A DNA stretch of 9,442 bases, taken from assembly GCA_021741945.1 (NCBI GenBank), contig JAIOWV010000044.1:1-9442 (forward strand), written 5' to 3'. Made by a program: the position numbers and the translations under genes. The stretch comes from Pontimonas sp. (GTDB lineage: Bacteria > Actinomycetota > Actinomycetes > Actinomycetales > Microbacteriaceae). Of the stretch, positions 5,702 through 9,442 are shown in pieces. The stretch's first letter is position 1. Each line of letters begins with the position of its first letter. Under the pieces are notes generated by a model. That model was given only the letters and a program-made list of their open reading frames with translations, was not told the DNA's origin and searched no databases.

Positions 5702-7200
5702 TCCACCCAATCGAAGGTGCGGGTAACCGCCTTCTTCCACTGCGCGAGTAGCTTCGCACTCGTCTCTGCAGGCATTCCAGGCACAAACCGCTTGTCTTCT
5801 GCCCACTTGCCACGAAGTTCCTCACGGCTGCTCCAGTAACCAACGGCAAGACCCGCCACATAGGCGGCGCCGAGAGCAGTCGTTTCCGCCACCTGAGGCC
5901 TAATCACGGGGACTCCCAAAATGTCGGCCTGGAACTGCATGAGGGTCTCGTTCTTCACCATTCCGCCATCGACCTTCAGTTCAGTGAGGTCAACGCCGGC
6001 ATCGGCGTTGACGGCATCGAGCACTTCACGAGTTTGGAAGGCCGTGGCCTCCAAAGCGGCTCGTGCGATGTGACCCTTGTTGATGAAACGAGTGAGACCG
6101 ACGATGACGCCTCTTGCGTCAGAGCGCCAATAAGGAGCGAAGAGGCCAGAGAAAGCCGGGACAACATAGCAACCGCCGTTATCGGGAACGCTCGCGGCAA
6201 GCGCCTCAACCTCGGACGCTTCCGAGATCAGGCCCAGGTTGTCGCGCAACCACTGGATGAGCGAACCAGTGACCGCGATTGAGCCCTCCAGTGCATAGCG
6301 GGGGGCCTCATCGCCTAGTTGGTAGGCCAGGGTGGTCAACAATCCGTTCTTCGAGTGCACCGGCTTCTCCCCGGTGTTGACGATCAGGAAGTTTCCGGTG
6401 CCATAGGTGTTCTTGGACTCACCAGCATCAAACGCCGCCTGACCAAAGGTGGCAGCCTGCTGGTCACCCAAGATTCCAGAAATCGGGACTTCACGAAGCA
6501 GGCTGGACGAGTGCGCGTGGCCATAAATTTCGGACGATGATCGGATTTCGGGAAGCAATGAGGCAGGAATTCCCCAAGCAGCGATCAAATCTTTGTCCCA
6601 GGCGCAGGTCTCTAAGTCCATCAGTAGCGTGCGACTGGCGTTAGTGACATCGGTGGCGTGCACGCCACCGTCAACCCCGCCCGTCAGGTTCCACAAAACC
6701 CAGGTGTCGGGTGTGCCAAAGGCTAGTTCCCCGGCTTCAGCAGCTGATCTGGCGCCCTCGACGTTGTCGAGAATCCAGACAATCTTGCTCGCTGAGAAGT
6801 AGGTGGCTAGTGGCAGACCGGTTTTCTTCCGAAACAGCTCACTGCCGTGAGAGGCCTCGACGGCGTCGATCAAGTCCTGAGTTCTGGTGTCCTGCCAGAC
6901 CAGCCCGTTATAGACGGGCTCGCCAGTCTTGCGGTTCCAGATGATGGCGGTCTCGCGCTGGTTGGTGATGCCAATGCCTGCGATGCCGTGCCTGGTGAGC
7001 TGGGCTCGGGAGAGAGCCTCGCCGGAAACCTCGCGAACGTTGACCCAAATTTCCATCGGATCGTGCTCGACCCAACCGGCCTGGGGAAAAATCTGTTGGT
7101 GTTCCCTCTGGCTTGAGGACACAATTTTGCCGTCGTGGTCAAAAATAATGGCCCTAGAGCTCGTCGTTCCCTGATCAATGGAGAGTATGTAAGAGCCCAC
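5698..7200 (-). CDS. glpK: Glycerol kinase
   Basis: This FGGY-family kinase phosphorylates glycerol with ATP to sn-glycerol 3-phosphate in the cytoplasm. The sequence starts GSYILSIDQGTTSSRAIIF (phosphate-binding loop). It continues with TNQRETAIIWN and YNGLVWQDTRT (glycerol/ATP site), YFSASKIVWILDN, which fits FGGY signature 1, ATDVTNASRTLL, GILGDQQAATFGQ, YGTGNFLIVNTG, and GVIVGLTRFINKGHIARAAL, which fits signature 2. From GTG at 7200 it has 500 residues, close to E. coli GlpK (502). I prefer this GTG because GAGG (7210-7207) lies 6 bases before it and it places the DQGTT motif where actinobacterial GlpKs usually have it. In-frame ATGs at 7212 and 7218 would add 4 or 6 residues and lack a Shine-Dalgarno sequence. 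By my alignment, the His phosphorylated by HPr in Firmicutes GlpK is replaced by Ser here. No glpF or glpD neighbour is in the window. It is divergent from the rib operon and convergent with ugd. Confidence 0.96.
   Translation of the reverse strand: MGSYILSIDQGTTSSRAIIFDHDGKIVSSSQREHQQIFPQAGWVEHDPMEIWVNVREVSGEALSRAQLTRHGIAGIGITNQRETAIIWNRKTGEPVYNGLVWQDTRTQDLIDAVEASHGSELFRKKTGLPLATYFSASKIVWILDNVEGARSAAEAGELAFGTPDTWVLWNLTGGVDGGVHATDVTNASRTLLMDLETCAWDKDLIAAWGIPASLLPEIRSSSEIYGHAHSSSLLREVPISGILGDQQAATFGQAAFDAGESKNTYGTGNFLIVNTGEKPVHSKNGLLTTLAYQLGDEAPRYALEGSIAVTGSLIQWLRDNLGLISEASEVEALAASVPDNGGCYVVPAFSGLFAPYWRSDARGVIVGLTRFINKGHIARAALEATAFQTREVLDAVNADAGVDLTELKVDGGMVKNETLMQFQADILGVPVIRPQVAETTALGAAYVAGLAVGYWSSREELRGKWAEDKRFVPGMPAETSAKLLAQWKKAVTRTFDWVD
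6651..6670. repeat. Perfect 20-bp palindrome inside glpK
   Basis: CGGTGGCGTG (6651-6660) is followed immediately by its exact reverse complement (6661-6670), with no spacer and no mismatch. The flanking bases (T on both sides) do not extend it. It covers the codons for DGGVHATD of GlpK, just before the conserved TDVTNASRT segment. Part of the symmetry may come from GC-rich codon choice. It could also be a site for a dimeric DNA-binding protein. Confidence 0.7.
6902..6920. repeat. Perfect 7-bp inverted repeat inside glpK
   Basis: AGCCCGT (6902-6908) and ACGGGCT (6914-6920) flank TATAG, in the codons for the conserved EPVYNGLVW segment of GlpK. It is probably incidental to coding. Confidence 0.35.
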
Positions 7201-7206
7201 GGATAA

Positions 7207-7210
7207 CCTC
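7207..7210 (-). promoter_or_regulatory. Ribosome-binding site deciding the glpK start
   Basis: Read on the minus strand, GAGG is followed by TTATCC and then GTG at 7200. The 6-base spacing is near optimal. The two ATGs further upstream (7212 and 7218) have only GC-rich or A-rich bases before them, so this site supports the GTG start. Confidence 0.55.
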
Positions 7211-7217
7211 ATCGTCA

Positions 7218-7245
7218 TTATTGGCGGCCCATTTTCAGGCCATAA
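7218..7245. repeat. Imperfect inverted repeat in the glpK leader/spacer
   Basis: TTATTGGC (7218-7225) and GCCATAA (7239-7245) are complementary except for one extra T, separated by 13 bases. The repeat lies just upstream of the glpK start codons. It could be an operator for a dimeric regulator or a hairpin in the glpK leader mRNA. Confidence 0.35.
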
Positions 7246-7266
7246 ACCGTATAGTGAAGCATAGTA
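7246..7266 (-). promoter_or_regulatory. Candidate glpK promoter region
   Basis: On the minus strand two hexamers fit a -10 box: TACTAT (7266-7261) and TACGGT within TATACGGT (7253-7246). Start sites about 7 bases further on would leave leaders of roughly 40-55 bases before the GTG at 7200. The first has a poor -35 candidate, TTTCAC (7289-7284), at 17-bp spacing. The region overlaps the opposing rib promoter candidate. Confidence 0.35.
7250..7255 (+). promoter_or_regulatory. Candidate -10 box for the riboflavin operon
   Basis: TATAGT differs from TATAAT at one base. A start site about 7 bases downstream (near 7262) would begin the transcript just before the first paired base of the riboswitch (about 7268), which is the geometry expected for an RFN-controlled operon. 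No good -35 hexamer was found 16-18 bases upstream. Confidence 0.5.
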
Positions 7267-7270
7267 AACG
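7251..7270. repeat. Tandem imperfect 10-bp direct repeat in the glpK/rib spacer
   Basis: ATAGTGAAGC (7251-7260) is directly followed by ATAGTAAACG (7261-7270), with 7 of 10 positions identical. It covers the candidate promoters of both strands. A helical-turn repeat of this kind can be a binding site for a tandem-bound regulator, but chance is also plausible. Confidence 0.4.
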
Positions 7271-7397
7271 TGCTCCGGGGTCAGTGAAAATCTGAACCGG
7301 CGGTGATAGTCCGCGACCCGACTGCAAAGAAATTTGTTGGCGGTTGACTGGGTGGAACTCCCAGACCGACGGTAATAGTCCGGATGAGAGGAGACGT
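7268..7397 (+). promoter_or_regulatory. FMN riboswitch (RFN element)
   Basis: This RNA aptamer binds FMN and turns down flavin synthesis genes. The conserved blocks are in order: GTCAGTGAAAATCTGA (P2 with its GTGAAA-type loop), ACCGGCGGTGATAGTCCGCG (P3), a variable arm at 7318-7340 (CCGAC pairing with GTTGG, AAA with TTT), CTGGG/CCCAG at 7348-7364 closing the second conserved loop TGGAACT (P5), and ACCGACGGTAATAGTCCGGA (P6). P1 is formed by ACGT-g-CTCC (7268-7276) and GGAGACGT (7390-7397). The two related GCGGTGATAGTCCG and ACGGTAATAGTCCG blocks are the signature of this class. It lies 80 bases before ribD, on the same strand, exactly where expected for a rib operon. Confidence 0.95.
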
Positions 7398-7477
7398 GAA
7401 CGTAAGGCCGGAAATTTTCCAGCCAAATTTTGCGTTGCCTTCCCCGGAGTCTCCCCCGAAGTGGAGTAGAGAACCGG
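7398..7477 (+). promoter_or_regulatory. Expression platform of the FMN riboswitch, with ribD ribosome-binding site
   Basis: The Shine-Dalgarno candidate is GGAG at 7463-7466, 11 bases before the ribD ATG. CTCC at 7451-7454 can pair with it across an 8-base loop. The overlapping GTCTCC (7449-7454) is perfectly complementary to GGAGAC at 7390-7395, which is also the 3' arm of riboswitch P1. These three pairings are mutually exclusive, which suggests FMN-dependent hiding of the ribosome-binding site. A second, weaker possibility is termination: GGC-c-GGAA (7406-7413) pairs with TTCC-a-GCC (7417-7424), followed by AAATTTT. Which mechanism operates is inferred, not shown. Confidence 0.55.
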
Positions 7478-8521
7478 ATGAACGCCAAGACCTCCCCGTC
7501 TGTTGCCTGGGCAGCAGCGATGGGTCGCGCCCTGGAACTGGCCACCAAGGGGCCACTAACTGGTGGCAACCCGAGGGTTGGGTGTGTTCTTCTCGATAGC
7601 GAGGGCGCCATCTGCGCTGAAGGGTGGCACGAGGGGTCTGGCACACCACATGCCGAAGTGATGGCGCTAGCCAACGCTCGAGCTGCCGGTATGTCGACTA
7701 AGGGCCTCACAGCTGTTGTGACATTGGAGCCCTGCGCGCACACCGGCAAGACCGGGCCGTGCGCAGAGGCACTGCTCGAGGCAGGAATCTCTCGGGTGGT
7801 CTTTAGCGTCGATGACCCTGGCGTTGACTCCAGCGGTGGCGCAGAGATGCTGGAGGACGCTGGCGTCGAAGTGATCCGCGGTGTCATGAACCACGAAGGG
7901 CTGACACTCATCGAGCGCTGGCACCACGCAGTGCGTGCATCGCGACCCTGGGTGACGCTCAAATGGGCAATGTCCTGGGATGGTCGTGCCGCGGCCGCTG
8001 ATGGCACGAGCCAGTGGATTACAGGCCCGGCGACACGGGAGAAGGTTCACCAGGACCGTTCCGAACACGATGCAATCGTGGTCGGAACTAACACCGTTCT
8101 GGTCGATGACCCGAGCTTGACCGCGAGAACCCCCAGCGGCGGTTTCTACGATCACCAGCCTCTCGCAGTGGTGGCCGGCAACACGGAGGTGCCAGCGACA
8201 GCCAAAGTTCGCGCTCACCCGGGCGGTTTTCGCCACGTGCCAGGTCATGACCCAATCGCACTCCTGAGAGAGCTGTTTGCCGAGGGTATTCGCAGTGTCT
8301 ATGTCGAGGGCGGCCCAACTCTGGCAAGTGCATTCATCGAGGCTGGCGTTGTCGATGAGATCCACATCACGGTCGGACCAATGCTGATTGGTGGCCCGAG
8401 TACTGCAGTTCGCGACTTAGGAATTAGCACGATGTCCGAGGCAATCGGCCTCGATATTCGAGACATCACCAGACTCGGTGACGACGTAGTCGTCACCGCC
8501 AGACCCCGCAGTGGAAAGTAG
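7478..8521 (+). CDS. ribD: Bifunctional riboflavin biosynthesis protein RibD (deaminase/reductase)
   Basis: This 347-residue enzyme carries out two successive riboflavin steps: deamination of the pyrimidine intermediate made from GTP, then NADPH-dependent reduction of its ribose to ribityl. The N-terminal deaminase domain (about 8-150) has NPRVGCVLLD, the zinc ligand and catalytic pair His58/Glu60 in HAEV, and Cys86 and Cys95 in EPCAHTGKTGPC. The C-terminal reductase domain (about 157-345) has WVTLKWAMSWDGRAA, ADGTSQWITG, VVGTNTVLVDDPSL and the VYVEGGPTLASAF loop. Both active sites are complete. The ATG at 7478 has GGAG 11 bases upstream. A TTG at 7430 would add 16 residues without homology and lie inside the leader. 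The gene follows the FMN riboswitch and begins the rib operon. Six bases separate its stop from the ribE ATG. Confidence 0.97.
   Translation: MNAKTSPSVAWAAAMGRALELATKGPLTGGNPRVGCVLLDSEGAICAEGWHEGSGTPHAEVMALANARAAGMSTKGLTAVVTLEPCAHTGKTGPCAEALLEAGISRVVFSVDDPGVDSSGGAEMLEDAGVEVIRGVMNHEGLTLIERWHHAVRASRPWVTLKWAMSWDGRAAAADGTSQWITGPATREKVHQDRSEHDAIVVGTNTVLVDDPSLTARTPSGGFYDHQPLAVVAGNTEVPATAKVRAHPGGFRHVPGHDPIALLRELFAEGIRSVYVEGGPTLASAFIEAGVVDEIHITVGPMLIGGPSTAVRDLGISTMSEAIGLDIRDITRLGDDVVVTARPRSGK
8476..8498 (+). repeat. Perfect 10-bp inverted repeat near the end of ribD
   Basis: CGGTGACGAC (8476-8485) and GTCGTCACCG (8489-8498) are exact reverse complements around GTA, giving a potentially very stable 3-base-loop hairpin. 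It ends 20 bases before the ribD stop codon and 29 before the ribE ATG. The next bases are GC-rich with no T-run, so it does not look like a full intrinsic terminator. It encodes the GDDVVVTA ending of RibD. Confidence 0.7.
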
Positions 8522-8527
8522 ACGTCA

Positions 8528-9136
8528 ATGTTCACAGGACTCATCGAAGAAATTGGCACCATCAAGGCCATCACCGACAAGGGTGACGGCGCTGAAGTTA
8601 GCGTGGGTGCCTCGTTGGTGCTCACTGATGTGTCGCTCGGCGACTCAATTTCGGTGAGCGGTGTGTGTCTGACAGTGACCCACTTTGATTCAGAGCACTT
8701 CCTTGCCGACGTGATGAAAGAAACCCTCAACCAAACTGCCGCAGCGAAATGGGCCCCCGGCGTGCCGGTCAACCTGGAGAGAGCCGCTCGTGTCGGAGAT
8801 CGTCTCGGAGGTCACATTGTCCAAGGACACGTTGACGCGACAGCTCAGGTGTTGGAGGTGCGACCTGGTGACCAGTGGCAAGTGGTGAAGGTGTCCTTGT
8901 CCCCAGAGATTGCACCGTTGGTTGCGCACAAGGGATCCATCACCATCGATGGTGTCTCGCTGACGGTGTCTGCGGTCGGCAGAGACTGGGCTGAGGTCTC
9001 GCTGATTCCCGAAACGCTGAGCGCAACAACCCTGGGCCAGGCCGTGGTGGGAGACGTCGTCAACATTGAGACCGATATCCTTGCGCGTCAGGTACTTCGC
9101 CTCAAGGAATTCATCGTTCAGGAGACCCTCGCATGA
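8528..9136 (+). CDS. ribE: Riboflavin synthase alpha subunit
   Basis: This enzyme converts two molecules of 6,7-dimethyl-8-ribityllumazine into riboflavin and the pyrimidine intermediate, the last step of the pathway. The 202-residue protein shows the two tandem lumazine-binding domains of the family. The first (about 1-97) begins with MFTGLIEEIGTI and contains SGVCLTV (residues 44-50). The second (about 98-195) begins GHIVQGHVDAT and contains the matching DGVSLTVSAV (141-150). The MFTG start is the invariant N-terminus, so the ATG at 8528 is secure, supported by GGAAAG at 8513-8518. Length is slightly below the 210-215 usual elsewhere. The short C-terminal tail may account for that. The stop TGA overlaps the next start in ATGA, so translation is probably coupled. 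Called ribE in the Bacillus convention and ribC in E. coli. Confidence 0.97.
   Translation: MFTGLIEEIGTIKAITDKGDGAEVSVGASLVLTDVSLGDSISVSGVCLTVTHFDSEHFLADVMKETLNQTAAAKWAPGVPVNLERAARVGDRLGGHIVQGHVDATAQVLEVRPGDQWQVVKVSLSPEIAPLVAHKGSITIDGVSLTVSAVGRDWAEVSLIPETLSATTLGQAVVGDVVNIETDILARQVLRLKEFIVQETLA
9120..9124 (+). promoter_or_regulatory. Ribosome-binding site of the last rib gene
   Basis: AGGAG, inside the end of ribE, lies 8 bases before the ATG at 9133. It fixes the start of the overlapping downstream gene together with the ATGA stop/start overlap. Confidence 0.75.
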
Positions 9137-9442
9137 GCATCGGCACGATCGCAGAAGCGCTCGAGCACCTGAGGCTTGGTCGCCCGGTCATTGTGGTTGA
9201 TGACGAAGCGAGAGAGAACGAAGGCGACATTATTCTGAGCGCCCAGCTGGCGACCCCGGAGTGGGTGGGCTGGACGATTCGTCACTCCTCCGGTTACTTG
9301 TGTGCTCCAATGCCTGCCGACCGAGCAGTCGCGCTCAAGTTACCGCCAATGGTCGAAGACAATGAAGACCCCCGGAAGACCGCGTATACGGTCAGTGTTG
9401 ACGCAGCCAGTGGAATCACTACAGGCATTAGCGCCTCCGATC
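9133..9442 (+). CDS. ribBA: 3,4-dihydroxy-2-butanone 4-phosphate synthase (RibB or N-terminal part of RibBA), 3'-truncated
   Basis: The RibB domain converts ribulose 5-phosphate into the four-carbon unit that joins the pyrimidine to form lumazine. The 103 visible residues start MSIGTIAEALEHLRLGRPVI. They include VVDDEARENEGDII (residues 21-34, acidic metal-binding loop of the active site), RHSSGYLCAPM and TGISASD at the window edge, all in RibB register. The ATG at 9133 overlaps the ribE stop (ATGA) and follows AGGAG. The gene runs off the window before the end of the RibB domain. In most Actinobacteria this gene is a fusion with GTP cyclohydrolase II (RibA), and I infer RibBA here, but the RibA half cannot be seen. 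ribH is the expected next gene. No stop occurs in the visible frame. Confidence 0.93.
   Translation, partial: MSIGTIAEALEHLRLGRPVIVVDDEARENEGDIILSAQLATPEWVGWTIRHSSGYLCAPMPADRAVALKLPPMVEDNEDPRKTAYTVSVDAASGITTGISASD

Noticed and set aside
7198..7206. TTATCCGTG on the minus strand resembles a DnaA box (TTATCCACA).
   Set aside because: The last three bases differ, no other boxes cluster nearby, and the bases encode the glpK start region.
7430..7477. A TTG start for ribD at 7430.
   Set aside because: The 16 extra residues have no resemblance to RibD, the site lies in the riboswitch expression platform, and no ribosome-binding site precedes it.
7201..8007. The glpK reading frame stays open upstream on the minus strand through the spacer and into ribD, suggesting a 769-residue protein.
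   Set aside because: GlpK is full length from 7200. The extension reads antisense to ribD and the riboswitch, and is Ser/Pro/Arg-rich with no recognisable domain, as expected from GC-rich antisense frames.
7667..8365. A 232-codon minus-strand open frame opposite ribD.
   Set aside because: It lies entirely within the coding region of ribD, whose motifs are unmistakable. The antisense protein resembles no family I know.
8941..8954. Perfect 14-bp palindrome CACCATCGATGGTG in ribE.
   Set aside because: It lies in the codons for the conserved TIDGVS motif and is short enough to be incidental.
1..9442. Search for an undescribed defence, mobile or biosynthetic system, CRISPR repeats, tRNA/rRNA genes or integrase sites.
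   Set aside because: Every long plus-strand frame and the one real minus-strand gene belong to well-known housekeeping families. Gaps are short, and no clustered repeats or tRNA-like cloverleaf were seen by eye.

Overview
The window looks like ordinary chromosomal DNA from a high-GC actinobacterium, probably of the family Microbacteriaceae. This rests on the moderately high GC content (judged by eye), the wording of the encoded proteins (for example the SdhA C-terminal half and the GlpK start), very short gene spacings, and two genes preceded by a TANNNT -10 box only 6-7 bases before the ATG, the actinobacterial leaderless pattern. No phage, transposon, CRISPR, tRNA or rRNA signal was seen.

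Layout: (1) Bases 1-3339, plus strand: the tail of a succinate dehydrogenase operon. sdhA is cut at its 5' end by the window edge, sdhB overlaps it by one base, and an exonuclease III gene follows 8 bases later. (2) Bases 3357-5701, plus strand: trpS (tryptophanyl-tRNA synthetase) and ugd (UDP-glucose 6-dehydrogenase), each with its own probable leaderless promoter. (3) Bases 5698-7200, minus strand: glpK (glycerol kinase), convergent with ugd. Their stop codons share one CTAG tetranucleotide. (4) Bases 7201-7477: a 277-base divergent control region. It has candidate promoters for glpK (minus) and the riboflavin genes (plus), an FMN riboswitch (RFN element), and a leader whose complementary segments suggest translational control of ribD. 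(5) Bases 7478-9442, plus strand: the riboflavin operon ribD-ribE-ribB(A), the last gene cut by the window end.

Together the genes serve respiration and the TCA cycle (SdhAB), base-excision repair (Xth), Trp-tRNA charging, nucleotide-sugar supply (Ugd), glycerol entry into metabolism (GlpK) and flavin synthesis (RibD, RibE, RibB). No undescribed system is evident. The most worthwhile points are the proposed riboswitch expression platform, the paired leaderless promoters, the shared convergent stop, the crowded glpK/rib spacer, and a few unusually perfect inverted repeats inside coding sequence.
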